This document shows, one piece after another, positions 45,900-57,665 of a stretch of 64,000 bases of DNA. The stretch is from positions 868,001-932,000 of the forward strand of contig JBAIAA010000254.1 in assembly GCA_037893245.1 (NCBI GenBank), in the 5' to 3' direction. A program made the position numbers and the translations under genes. The notes under the pieces are model-generated. The model was not told where the DNA came from, did not search any database, and saw nothing but the letters and a program-made list of their open reading frames with translations. Position 1 is the first letter of the stretch; every line of letters starts with the position of its first letter. This stretch comes from Crossaster papposus (lineage: Eukaryota; Echinodermata; Asteroidea; Velatida; Solasteridae).

Positions 45900-48180
45900 A
45901 AAACAAACACCTAACCCTTGTCTGTCTCCGAAGTGGTTCGTTCACTTACAAATGGAAATTGTCGTTATTCCCCTTGATGTAATTCGCTTCAGGTCTCCGA
46001 CAGTGACCCATCTTTAGCCTGTGTAATTTCCAATCTACATGTCATGCATAACACCAGTGGTTTACATCCATCACTAACAAGCTTTTTCTGTCGTTGACAA
46101 AGAGGCTATAGAGTATTCATGTATGCGACTCAATTCGTGAAGAGGTGGAGGGAAGGGGGGGGGGGGGCTGTTTTGTTCTAGGGGCATCCACGAAAGGTGC
46201 CCGAAGTTTATCAACCGCATCATAAACCGCCGCCTTGCTTAGAACATATAATGAGGCCCATTTCCCATTACCTCAACCTAACTACTCCTTTCCCGCACTC
46301 ACACAGTTCGATATTCACTTAAGGGTTGAGATACTCCGATTCCAGTTGGGGGCGACCCGAACGCACGCGCTCGCGATGCTCAACTTATACCTGCTCGCGT
46401 ATTCTCGTGTATATCGCATGCGTCCATCGCGCGCGGCCGGTAATATGCATGAGTTTGGCTTTCAGGGTTGTTAGATTCGGCCTTTTCTTGTCACCCACTT
46501 TCGTGTATCCTGTCTCGATTTATTCTCTTTTTTTTGTTTGGCCCCACTCTGCTTGCCTGCTCGGTTACATAATTAATCGAAATGCATGCAGCTACTCAGT
46601 CTAAATAAGCGATATGCTGTGGCGTTCCTGGGTGAGCGATCGAGAGGGTGGGAAGGTTACAAGGAGGTGTGATAAACTTGCGGGTCTGCCCGTGTGAAAT
46701 GCAGGCATCTTTGGGTTTTTTTTGCTGTTTTTTCCCCTTTTTTCTCCAGCCTGTGATGTGCGTCCTCGCTGGCTGAGTGGACTCCGGCTTAAAAAAAAAA
46801 AATCTAATTTCACCGCTAGTACACTTGTGTTTGACCGGCTCGCGTCATCGCTTCCCGCCCGAGGTTCCCGCTCGCGACCAGCGCGTGAACCGCTTCAGGC
46901 CATGTAAATTCATCTCTTATTTGATTCTCCCCGCGTTCAAATACTACATACATTCGCCGCAAGTTCATACGGTTTACTTAGTCCCTTTTGCCCCTCTTAT
47001 TTTATTTATCTCGTCTTCTTCTCTGACCCATTTCTTGCTCCGTCTTGGTTTGTCTTGTCATCTCGGGCACGTGTTCGTTTACTCCAGGATCCCGTTTTTC
47101 TCCGCGCGAATGATAACGCATTAGACGGATGAATTTCCCGCCAAAATCTGATTACTATTCAATCGCACGGTGTTTTCTTTCCTTATTTATTCACCACTTT
47201 CCGCCGTTCGCCTCTTCCCCCTTGCTGCCATGTTTGTCCTTTATTAAACGGTAATTGCAGCAGTGTCCTACTTATTAGGGCAATCCTCCAAGACAGTATG
47301 AAGAACAGACGCGGTATTAACCGGCTAGTTTGGTTGAGCTCCCCTGCCTCCTCCTCTCTCCTTCCCTTCCCCCCTATCCGACACACACCCTGGCACACAC
47401 CCCCGCAGACCTCAGAAGAGTAATCCACGGTGATGTAAAATCCCCTGGTGCGTGATCAATTCGGTCGGGGATTTTTTTTCTTCTTCTTCTTCTTCGTCCA
47501 AGTCTTAATCAACGGTAATGCTCGACAATGCCTGGGTTCATCCGATTAGGAGCGAAGCTTCATCTCATAAGGACTTTACCCCCTAAACAGCATCTTGGGA
47601 GGATTGCAATTCCAAAGATAAGACGGGGAGTGATGAGACGCCCCGGCCTTGAGGGAAAAAAAAAAAAAAACTACCTCGGGTCAATTGGCAGAGGATTCCA
47701 AACTCCCCCCGGCCGCTCCATATCCGTCTCCAAATTGCGTTCTTCCTAAAGTTTCTCTGACAAGCTCTCTCTGCATACTTAGAATGTGAACACCGCAAAT
47801 ATACCTTACATTTATATGTATACATAATGTCCGATGACCGCGTACTTGCAATGTCAACAATGTTATGTTAAACCTTGTTGGTATACCTTTAGCGAAAGAG
47901 TTGTTGAACAGCTTACTCGGTTGAAAGATATTATTGACACTGCACTCCCTCTGATATTATACCCTCTCGCATGCTGTCATTTATAAGAGGTTATTTTCCA
48001 AGATGCGTATCAAGATGCTGATTTTGGGCGCGACTCAAAACATTACTCGGCATAGTGTGATTTGAAATTGAGATCTTAGGATATTGTTTCCCTAGAATAT
48101 GCAGCATTCGCATGTAGAGCTATACAACTTTATCAAGTTAGTTGTCAAGCAACCTGCCTTTAGATTCTGAAGACTTTTGC
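45900..48180. other. No gene recognised; GC-rich block 46.3-46.9 kb
   Basis: CpG-rich DNA at about 46350-46450 (GCATGCGTCCATCGCGCGCGG) and 46820-46890, with a poly(G) at about 46155. Open frames here are short and lack features. Confidence 0.4.
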
Positions 48181-48189
48181 TGATCCGAA

Positions 48190-48502
48190 ATTATTGTTTT
48201 TGTAACGTACATGTAGGGTCGTCTGTATAGTGTATGTTCTGGTTTATGCTGTTTATGCTGACTTTAATGTGCAATTTTGTATATTTGTTTATTTTTCTAA
48301 ATTTGCTGGGCATCAGTAGAACAGTACAATGTACTGATCTGGGGTAGAGACGTCTGTTTCTTTTAAATAATGTATTTTTTTTATTTTTTATAAAATGTAA
48401 CATTTATGTAATTTGCCCTGTGAGCCGCAATATGAATAAAATAAACCATAATCAATCAATCAATCAATCTATCAGTCAATCAATCGATCGATCAATCAAT
48501 CA
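48190..48502 (+). repeat. Possible LINE-like 3' end with (CAAT)n tail
   Basis: An AT-rich 3'-UTR-like region ends TTTGCCCTGTGAGCCGCAAT, then ATGAATAAAATAAACC, then a 50-bp CAAT/GATC tetramer array (48449-48502). The Pol II-like end with a tetranucleotide tail suggests a truncated non-LTR retrotransposon. No reverse transcriptase is visible. Confidence 0.45.
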
Positions 48503-48948
48503 AACATAATAACAAATTGCACCATGACTATGACTTGTCCAGAGATCAACGTTTATTCAGTTCTCTCTCCTTTATTAGCTTTGCGTTTTAGTTTCTGTTC
48601 ATTGCAGCCCCGCTGTTTTAATTTTCTAATTCCAAATTGCAATTCAGTGACTCCAGGCCCGTGCGCAGGGGGGCGCGAATTTGTACTTGATGGGACCAAC
48701 AATGGGACCAAACATTTTCGTGTGCCAGTACGCTATTTCTACATCAAAATACCATTATTTACCCCGGAAAATGAGGACCTTTTGGTAATTTGTATTTGTA
48801 TTTGTATTTTTTTTTTTTTTTGGGGGGTGCATACGCACCCGTCGCACCCCTCTGAGTACGGGCCTGGATTCAAACAGATTTTGCCGTATACCTGATTTCA
48901 GACCTTGATGGCCTTGTTATCCTCTGCCTTTCTACCGCCCCCTCATTT

Positions 48949-49147
48949 AAAGGTAGGATACACCATTGGTAATTGCTTAAATTGTCATGAATTTGTGGAC
49001 TTGTGGGTTGTATTGTATAGTAAATATCATTTAACTGACCTGTCCAAAGTTTTACAATCATGGATGCCGAGAAAAGCACGAAAAAGCAGCGTTTGTTTTC
49101 AACCGGCGTCGAGCAGTTATTCTTATGTTATTTGTGTGTTTTTCGGT
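48949..49147 (+). mobile_element. Family A MITE, copy 9, 3'-truncated
   Basis: Intact left end TTTAAAGGTAGGATACACC and the first half of the family (TTGCTTAAATTGTCATGAAT, ATGGATGCCGAGAAAAGCAC, GGCGTCGAGCAG) up to GTGTTTTTCGG. The hairpin and the right half are missing. Confidence 0.88.
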
Positions 49148-49149
49148 CG

Positions 49150-52030
49150 AACGTGGGCGTTGTAGCGACGCCATATTCTAGGTACCAACAGTAGGACAAT
49201 CAGGTTTATTGATGTAGTTTAATATGACTGCATACTGTAATCTACAGTTAAAAGAAATATATGTAAAGAAATATATATAAACTGACGTAAATTACCACTA
49301 TTGATTATGCCCGCAAATGTCGTTGAAACAGCGCCCTCTTCGTTGCAGAATACGGCCTGTCGTACTTTTCACGTGTCCGATTTATATCTGGCTCCCGATC
49401 GCCTTAAACTTTTTCCATTTAGCGTCTTATTCTCATTAAAGGATTACCTCTGAATCGTGGACGGACACAAGAAATAATATTTGTGCATAAACCCTGGCTC
49501 TCTCCCTAGCCGATCGCGTTTAGTGGCTTAAACCCTTTTATATCATACGGTTAGCAAAACATCCACGGGTTAAGGGAGTGCCTTGTATAAACATAATCAT
49601 CGTAATAAAGCTGAAGGTAGTGACGGGGCCGCACACGCGCCGTCCTCCCCCTGAAATGATGGTCGCGAGGACGGCTCAGAGCTAACATTCTCGGCGTTTG
49701 GGTAAAAACACTAAAACAACGGGGTGCTCTGATGGCTTTTTCTATGACTCCTCTGGACGGAGGTATTATGAGGAGCAGGGATATGGGCGACGACGATAAG
49801 ACCAATTAAGTCTCGATCGCTGCCGATCCTCAAAAAAAAAAGCCCCGGCGTGTTTTTTTTTATGGTCTCATTTCGAGCGCTGTTTGCCTGCCCGGGGAAG
49901 GGGGATTTTTTTTTTAAATTTTTTTTTTTTTTTTGCTTTTCCCTTTCTGTCAAGTTAAACTAAAACCAAAACCAGCGTATTTGCACCAATTAAGAGCTGT
50001 CGTAGCGCATCTTGAAATAACGGTTTGTGTTTTGGTTAGGGCAACGGCTTGGGAATATACGCTGTAACGTGGACTTACCCAGTGTTATTTCTCCCTCGCA
50101 TTACCCCGCAGGCGAAAATGGTTGTGTTCCATCATGTTTAAGAGTAGGGAGTAACATGCCCGAAATAATATAAGTCGATAATGGGTTTCACTGAAATAAG
50201 AAAAGTAAAAGAAAATGTACGGTAGAAAATTGCATTACTATGTAAGCTAACAGCCATGGTTCCGATTCTGAAATGGTATCTGGGCGGGCTTTTTCCTTAT
50301 CTCCAAAAATTACCAAAACGGCACAAAGAGAACACTGTTTCTGTATTTGTTGCTTCAAATTACTAAAAAAGTTATTTAGAAAATAAACACAGTCCCTCCA
50401 CAAAAAATAGAACCACCCCTCGATTTTCAGCTCTTGTTTTATTTGGTCTCAAAACACGAAACGCAAAAGGAAACAAAACTAGTTAATCCAGCGGAACGGC
50501 AAATAAATACTATTACCGAAATCCCGACCAGTATAAACACTGAGATGGCGAATGGCTCCTTGAGATCTCCGTTCACGTCTACTGGGACTTTTAACACTTG
50601 AGGGCGCTATTAGGTATTCCCACGTGACCCCAACACAAGGGTGGTAAATGCATAGAGCAAGTTCGACCACCGACCAATGGTTCATCATACAGTGGTTGGT
50701 TTGTGACGTTGCAGTGCGAACGACTCTAGTCGAACTATAGTCGAACTTTTGTGGCGCCGAAAACATCGTACTCTCACCGGCAAAACAATATTTCAACATG
50801 ATATTTCCGTTTATTTACACCGTAATAGTTATTGCGTTGTTTAGGATAACTCACATAACGGCCGTTCTTATCGTACAATGGTGACAAAAGTGACAGAAAT
50901 ACACATTAACGTGAACAAATACATATGTCAGTTTGCACGGCAAAGTTTTGTTGTCTGCCATTTTTTTGCCGATAGTTGGTCCCCGCTGCACTATGCCATG
51001 GAAATATTGCTATTGATAACCAGCGCTACCAACCGCGTACTGCTGTAGGTTGGTCGCGAATAGTCGATTAGACTAGTCCAACTGTCGTCGACTACCGTGA
51101 GTTCGCTCAGAGTTAGTCGAACTGTGGTATAACTATAGTCCTTGATCAAACTTGTTCATGGCTGTAGATTTCGCCATACCTTTTTTTTCTTCTAATTTTG
51201 CCGTTCACTTTGCCTCGTCTGGAGGGAAGGAGAAGGCAGGAAAAGCAATTGACAAGGAGACACCTGACTCGCGGAACTGTCAACGCACCGACAGCTTAAT
51301 TGCCACCTTACCATGGTGGGGATATTTTTTCTCTCTTTCGAACGTTCAGTTCTCACTTGCTTCCTATGTCCGTGCTGTTATCGTAAATCAAATTTCGGAC
51401 TACCCTAAGTGGATAAATCTGTCGCACATTTCTTCTGGTATTGGCTAGTCGGGCAAGACGCGATCACAGAGTGTGGCGTTGCGATTTTGACAATTTTAAC
51501 GTTAAAATTAGAAAGGAAAAGTCTCGATTTGAGAAGAGAGGTCGAAGATTATCATCGTGACGTCGTGTAGGTTTGTGCCTGGGTCATTTTATGTAAAACA
51601 AAGTGTCTAATTATGTGACGGAATCTCTCGAAATAAGTCTTAAGGACAAATGTCCAGGCATTTGTTTTTTACATGCAGTAGACAGCAGATCATCTGCTCT
51701 TCGTTTTGGTACATCACTCATGTTGGCATATAATAATACAGATGTTATTTGATTGAAAATATTGATTATTTTCATTAATTTATATTGTGCAGAGTAATTT
51801 TTCAAGGCATAATTAGCTCTGGTGACTTGTGGCTCATTTTGTTGGGTTGGGTCACATTAATGTTTAGTGTATGTTAAAACTCCAACGCAACTGACTGCAA
51901 TTTATACTACTGCTGTATACTAGATTGCTTCCATTGTAAACGTAAAAAAACAAGACACCGTCCCTTATGCACATTGTTTGCTCACGTCCGGAGCATGAAT
52001 GCAATCTCCATTCTCACTCTAGCGTAAGAG
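49150..52030. other. No gene recognised
   Basis: Includes a T-rich tract (49908-49934) and a region 50.68-51.14 kb rich in TAGTCGAACT words (see findings). No coding or RNA gene was supported. Confidence 0.45.
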
Positions 52031-52151
52031 AGAGAAGAAAACAATCTGCAAGGCAAACTGGACAAAATGGCGAAAAGAGCAAAAGGCGGAAACGGGGGAG
52101 CACCTCCGCGCGCGCGCGCCCACTTTATTCAATAAATAATTCCTTGACCTC

Positions 52152-52316
52152 TATATAAATGCACCGCGCGCGGCGACGACGAGACCATCAAAAAACAGAC
52201 GGGAGCAGAAAACGATAAATTCATGCAGGAGTCCAAGGCTGTTTTTCCGCTCCTCCGACGCGGAGTGGCCCGGCCGGGCAGCCGGCCCCACGGGTCGATT
52301 GCAAAGGGACCTGGAT
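52152..52316 (+). CDS. Candidate TATA promoter and first coding exon
   Basis: TATATAAAT (52152-52160) lies about 30 bp upstream of an initiator-like ACCATCA (52184-52190). The first ATG in the putative transcript is 52223; 31 codons (MQESKAVFPLLRRGVARPGS then RPHGSIAKGPG) lead to a consensus donor, GGAT|GTAAGT (52317-52322). The TATA-Inr spacing, leader length (~37 nt), GC-rich exon and consensus donor are mutually consistent. The peptide is basic and without a recognised domain or signal peptide. The next exon was not found; acceptors such as TTCTTCTCTCCTATAG (about 55303) exist downstream. Upstream is CGCGCGCGCGC and CAATAAATAA. Confidence 0.3.
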
Positions 52317-52789
52317 GTAAGTGGGTCCCATTTTGTGAGTGCCCGAATCACTCCAAAAGCGTTCTAGCAAGAAGCAACTCTGACGAAAAAAATCAGTGTT
52401 TCTCTTGTTTTGGTAAAGGATCCCACTGACTGATGTATATACATCGCCCCTCCACTGACCCTTATAAGGTTCTCCTGGACCATGGGCCTTTTAGCAGGAT
52501 TTTTGTTTCTTTTAATAATCACTGAAACAATTTAAAAGTCTTATGGCTCTCCACCTTTTCCATCGTTTCTTGTTTGCATTCTGTTTTACTTTCTCTTCCC
52601 AAGTCTAGCAGATGAGCCGTCCTCCCTTGGTCTTTATTTCAGTAATGGACGGGTCTACAGAGGGTGTTGAGAAAATCTAATCCTATTTGGTGGGCCTAAT
52701 GACGCTGCCTTCAGGCGGGTCAATCACTCGGACGGGAAGGGGGATTTTTTTAACGTCTTTAAGGGGGCTAAAACGGAAGGCGCGGTCTC

Positions 52790-52880
52790 TGGAGAGTATG
52801 CGCGATTTATAATGATGACGGAGCCGGCTCCCTTTATGAGGGAATTATTTGGCAAAGATCAAATCGGAGATTCCAAAACA
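52790..52880. promoter_or_regulatory. Hox/Cdx and TCF-like site block
   Basis: GATTTATAATGATGACGG, CCTTTATGAGG, GAATTATTTGG and GCAAAGATCAAAT lie together in 80 bp. TTTATRA words suit Cdx/Hox and CAAAGATCAAA suits TCF/LEF. Motif-based only. Confidence 0.25.
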
Positions 52881-53410
52881 ATTGAGCGGAATCGAGGGAG
52901 GGGGGTGTTTTGAGAGGGGGAAAACAGTCTCACGCTTGAGATTTTGTTTTCTTCTGGGAAATTTGGGACGATTATTGACCGAGCGTGGCATTCCGGTCTC
53001 TGGCTGCCTGGGACCAGTTACGTGTTCTCCGGTGACAGATTGTCATGTGCGTGGTGGAGACGTTCGAGTCCCCGGACTTTTTGTCTTGACATGTCACGGT
53101 GGACGGTAACGGCAAAAGAGCAGTTTAGAAAATGGAGTATTCCTTATAATCTAAAATCAATCACGACCCATCACCCCCTCCCCACAAAGAAAACAAACAA
53201 GCAGAAAACGTCAACATCCTCGAATTGCCATTTCAAAGTGGTCTTTAACAAATGCAAGATGGTCTTATTGAACCATTAGTTTCTTAAGTATTGTTTGAAG
53301 CTACGTATGATAAGTGACAATATAGGTAGGCTATTTATGGGAAGATATCACTTACTTTTGAGAAAGTGATGGCTCTGAAAAGAGTTTGTCAATGTTTTAA
53401 CAGCTCGCCA

Positions 53411-53508
53411 CCGTTCGTCCCCGTTCGTCCCCGTTCGTCCCCGTTCGTCTCCGTTCGTCCCCGTTCGTCTCCGTTCGTCTCCGTTCGTCTCCGTTCGTCT
53501 GTTCGTCT
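53411..53508 (+). repeat. 10-bp minisatellite, 9.8 copies
   Basis: CCGTTCGTCY repeated nine times plus a partial unit. The frames across it (Pro-Phe-Val-Ser/Arg; Glu-Arg-Arg-Thr on the other strand) are repeat artefacts. Confidence 0.97.
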
Positions 53509-54170
53509 ACTAAAGACGAACAACGCACACTGTTCGAACGAAACCCATCATTCTCACCACCGGTTCTTATTGAAACCAACACTTTCTAAAAAAGAAGAAG
53601 ATCTTTCCATGGGGAATACCAGCAAACTTATACTTACCTACCCATTCGCTTCTTGTTTTGTGTCTACGCATTATATGGTGTCTGCCCTAAATTCCCTACT
53701 AATTGGTCGATAGAACAGCGCCCCCGCACAAAGTAAATATATACATTAATGTTCTGTTCAAAACTGCCGTTGGCCTTTCCAAGGTAAGATGCACGGGGTG
53801 CGATGTAGGTCAGCCGTGTCTTAATCCGATGTTAAACAACATTACTCGTATGTCCCAACGGAATATAATAACATGCCTCGTATAATATGCAACACGGTTG
53901 GCCGATTTGAAGTTGTTCACGGAGTGTGATTGTCTGTCATTTTGATACTCTTTCAATGTTAGTTGTCTGTTTGTAAATGTTTGAGACTATTCTCGTTTTT
54001 CTAAGTCTTTTTTGGCCTCTCAAGTTGGAGCGCTGCGGTGCTTGTGTCTTTGGGTAAGACATTTTGCTACAATTGTTTCTCCCCATGCACCTAAGAGTAA
54101 ATGCAAACCTGTGAGGGTACAGATAAGACGCGCTGATCTCGACCTGCTGGGCAAAAAAGAAGAAAAACCC

Positions 54171-54438
54171 TGGGGCCAATTTCATAAAACATGTAAGCAC
54201 CAACATTTGCTTAGCACCAACATTTGCTTAGCACCAAACATTCTTGCTCAGTAAAAACAAGTTATCGGCCCAAACTCCATGTGCTTTTTATTCAAAGCAA
54301 ACAAAACCAGCTGAATACCAGTCACAAACAATAAACATCAACGGACATTTTGGTTTGTAACCCTGTTTTTTCCAAGGAAGAATTTTCATGCTAAGCAAAT
54401 TGTGGTGCATGCTTACACGTTTTATGAAATTGGCCCCT
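54171..54438 (+). mobile_element. Family D MITE, copy 1
   Basis: GGGGCCAATTTCATAAAAC...GTAAGCA at the left, TGCTTAC...GTTTTATGAAATTGGCCCC at the right; the 28-bp ends pair with one mismatch. The body has CAACATTTGCTTAGCAC duplicated, ACCAGCTGAATACCAGTCAC and CCAAGGAAGAATTTTCATGC. Confidence 0.92.
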
Positions 54439-54507
54439 GGTCTCTTGGCCTGAAGAACAGGGTAATATGTGTTAAGCGCTTTGTGACATTTGGTAATAAA
54501 GCGCTGT

Positions 54508-54683
54508 GTGGACGATGTGCACTCTGCTTACATCTATGTGCCCGTTGGTAAGCGCACGCATCGTGTTTTGCATAAATGCAGTTAAGAGATGACGTCAGAG
54601 GTCACATAATTCAAAGGCGATCTGAACCTGCGACGTCCCTCCTATAATTTTATGCAAAACGCGATGTGTGCGCGTACCGTTGT
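54508..54683 (-). mobile_element. Family C foldback MITE, copy 3, diverged and deleted
   Basis: GACGATGTGCACTCTG...TTACATCTATGTGCCCG on one side, ATGCAAAACGCGATGTGTGCGCG on the other. The central block GACGTCAGAGGTCACATAAT is inverted relative to the other two copies. The outer right arm is lost. CAGTTAAGAGATGACGTCAG retains an undisturbed TTAA. Confidence 0.85.
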
Positions 54684-54689
54684 TCTTGT

Positions 54690-55560
54690 ATAGATGGGTC
54701 ACGCTCTCCCTTTATCTCTCTCTCTCTCTACGTTTCTCTTCGGTCCCTTGCTTCATTAGTTTCCCAATGCCCGAAGCCGCCCGAGGCCATCACCGTGAGT
54801 TCACCGGCGCGATCTAGGCAGATGAATTGCTCAAATTCGCATCCACTGCCGTTGGCGAAGAAGGACGGGAAAAACAAACCCACTAAGCTTGCACAGTGCA
54901 CACGGGCGGATAGGAGAGAGGGTTCTATTCTCGGTTTGGCCTCTAAGACTCTATACATTAGTTGATAGGGGATTTTTTTTCTTTTTTTTCTGATTAGCGA
55001 CCTCGATCGGTTGTGATAATGAGGACGACGGCAGCAGCATGGCATGTATTCTGCTTCTCTTTCTCTCGTCCACCCAACTCTTCTCCCTATCCCCTCTTCC
55101 CGAGTCTTGATTGAGGGCCCCTGTTACCATCTCAAATTGAGGGCACACGGCACTGACGTATAAAGGCTCTCATGCAAGCCGCCAACAGACGGGCTTAAGT
55201 CCCGACGATAACCGAAAATTGTGATTGAACGGTAACGACAAAACGCCTGTCTTACAAACTCGGCTCGATGTTTGCAATATTTTTTTTCTTCTCTCCTATA
55301 GGCTGACAGATCTTGGAATCCTTTCCCACTGTCTCTGTTTTCTCTCGGGTCCTGCTACATTCATGATTCCCATTATCTCTCTGAGGTAGCTCTCCCTGCT
55401 GATCAGCAGACATTTACCAGAAATGAATCGATGCATCTGTTCCGTTATACCCTTTGGCAGCGCGGCTTGCCGCGTGCGGGGGTCCACGTGCAGCGCCTGT
55501 CCGTTTGAATTTCCCGCCCACCGATGACGGTAATACTGCGCTGCGGCTAGCCAGTCTCTT
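54690..55560. promoter_or_regulatory. Two GC-rich blocks separated by T-rich tracts
   Basis: CCGAAGCCGCCCGAGGCC area (54770-54960) and GGCAGCGCGGCTTGCCGCG (about 55458-55477, itself a hairpin). Strong acceptor-like tracts TTTTTTTTCTGATTAG (54983-54998) and TTCTTCTCTCCTATAG (about 55288-55303) precede short open stretches on the plus strand, but no exon could be supported. Confidence 0.25.
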
Positions 55561-55913
55561 GCAGTAATGTTCCACGCTGCCCTTTTTTAATTTCTACCAT
55601 ATTATAATATTTTGTCCAATCTTTCTGTGCGTTGCAATCATGCGGTGATGGCAGTTGCAATGGGTTAGGACAAGAGCAAACCTCTACTGCTAAACGAAAT
55701 CTCCCCTTCTTTCTCGCCCTCTGTTCTGCCTTGCCAAAGGAGCCATCAATAAATAAATCTCCGTGGCCAAAACGTGGAGAGGGGCTATTCGTGGGTTGCA
55801 TTAATTTGTGTGTGATGAGAATGTGCCATTTTAAAGACGCATTCGACGCGATGGACCAGGGATTCCTTAATGCGCAGACGTTAAATAAATGTGTCAAAAC
55901 TATCATTCTTGTG

Positions 55914-56364
55914 TGAACATTTGTGACTGCAAAAATGAGTCTGGTGTCGCATAATACATTTTCACGTAAAGGGCTGTTAATTGTCTCAGAGGTGATTTTT
56001 CTTTCAACAAATCATATTTTGGTTTTAAGGAATTTCGGTTTTGTCGTCACCCATTTTTTTCAGAACTGATCGTTTGAAAAGGTTGTTTTGATCCCTAAAG
56101 TAGATTTAATCTAGGTTTTTGTCATCCTCTAACCATAGCATCCAATGAAGCACTAACATTTTTAATCTTCATTTCTGTTTAAAGACATTTTTAATATAAC
56201 TGAGAAAAAGCTAATTTCAAACAATCGCAAAAGACCAATGCATTACACTACAGAGTTGTGCCATATGTCAAATGAAAGCTTTTTTCCTGCTCTTTCTGAC
56301 CAACTGTAAAAATATGTTTAACACATCAGACTCATTTTTGCAGAGTGGGTCACAAAATGTTAAC
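55914..56364. mobile_element. MITE with about 35-bp inverted ends
   Basis: GAACATTTGTGACTGCAAAAATGAGTCTGGTG (from 55914) is mirrored by CACATCAGACTCATTTTTGCAG...GTCACAAAATGTTAAC (to 56364). About 450 bp, AT-rich, no coding frame. Each arm carries an AP-1-like ATGAGTC. Confidence 0.85.
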
Positions 56365-57109
56365 ATGTAGATAATTATGAACACAGAATCAAGACGCCAA
56401 TTATATAGGATCTATTGCCACATTATAAATCAGTACGTGCCCTGAACAAAGAATCAGCATTTTGTACGTCTATAACATTACCCTCTAAAAAATGTATTAA
56501 AACCTGGCTATTTTAACATCTTTGTTTAAATATTATTATTTAATTTGAGGACAATCATAATACTCTTACACTAACACCCAACTGCACTGAATACATACAA
56601 TTCGCGACAAATACCAGGCTACCTGTGTCATATCCTAGCCTCCCGATAAGGCCAGTATTTTAACATAATTTGAACCCTCGCTGCATAAAATCAATAGGTT
56701 TTGCGCGGGTGGTATTTCTGTCTGTTTTGTTCCGTTTGTTTCCCTCTTTCTTCACGCGCGCGCGCTAAATATTATGTCGCCCGGAGCCACGCATCTTTTG
56801 CGATGAGGGCTCCGTAATGGTATTTCATCGCTCTTGTTATTGAGACGGATTCGCCTCACGACTCAACGGCTGTTGTCTTTTGATATTTTCTTTTATTACA
56901 AGTATAAATGTACGTGAACAATATTTGTTTTTGTAAATCCCAACCTGGCAACGGAATAGAACTTTAGATCCAATTCTCCAAGAGATTAGAAATTACAGGG
57001 TTTTTTTCTGGGTGACTTTTAGTATTTGAAATGCACTGTTATTAATTACTTTTTTTGTTAACTGTGGTAAATAACAGTTGGCAAAGTAAAAAATTAAATA
57101 ATGGCCAAC

Positions 57110-57660
57110 AAAACAAAACATGGAGGTGTTTACATGTACACCTCATTGTATAAACATCCGCAATTGGGGACCCTATACCCATTGTCCAGTTGTCCTCTTT
57201 TGTTTGTACTTGAACCTATACGGAAGACTACCCGGGGACCTTTGTCACTCGGGGACCTTATTGTCCCCAAACTTAGGCCGCGTCCGAATCTCTTGTCTAG
57301 GGCTATTGTCTAGGTGTTCGCCCATTACAATTACACATGAGCAGCCTGACAATAGACGTAGCTCTGGAACCCCGTTTCGGACACGGCCTAAATCGTGTCC
57401 GCATGTACGTTTAAGGACTTGCTATTGTTCCATTCTTTTGTTCCCACTGTTTGTACTTTGTCTCAACATCTCCTATAAAGTTAACGAAAACCTACCGAGG
57501 ACTCGGCTGAGTTCTCCAGGGTCATTGCTATCACTAACCTTTCATTGCCCCGGTCCTCGGTCGTATTGGTTAATATTCCTGAGCGTGCCAGCTTTGCACG
57601 TTACTCACTTTCCCTCTAAACTTGTAAACACAGTCTCTCTATTATCAGCAGTTATAATGT
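57110..57660. repeat. Repeat-derived region hosting a nested MITE
   Basis: Contains TCCTCTTTTGTTTGTACTT (complement of the 17.66 kb motif) and repeated GGGGACC words. A 180-codon plus-strand frame (57120-57662), the longest in the window, crosses the nested MITE and encodes no recognised domain, so it is not called as a gene. Confidence 0.6.
57273..57391. mobile_element. 119-bp MITE, TTAGGCCGYGTCCGAA ends
   Basis: TTAGGCCGCGTCCGAA (57273-57288) and TTCGGACACGGCCTAA (57376-57391) are inverted with one mismatch. Very short, with no coding content. Inner words GTCTAGGGC...TAGACGTAGCTC only weakly pair. Confidence 0.8.
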
Positions 57661-57665
57661 GAATC

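Noticed and set aside
48449..48502. Regular short repeats that might suggest a CRISPR array
   Set aside because: Tetranucleotide CAAT microsatellite without spacers; eukaryotic context.
53366..53713. 115-codon frame with a repeated peptide
   Set aside because: The repeat is the 10-bp CCGTTCGTCY minisatellite, which is open in several frames on both strands.
57120..57662. Longest open frame (180 codons, +)
   Set aside because: It runs straight through a 119-bp MITE (57273-57391) and repeat-derived DNA, is hydrophobic/Cys-rich without a domain, and another frame is open beside it.
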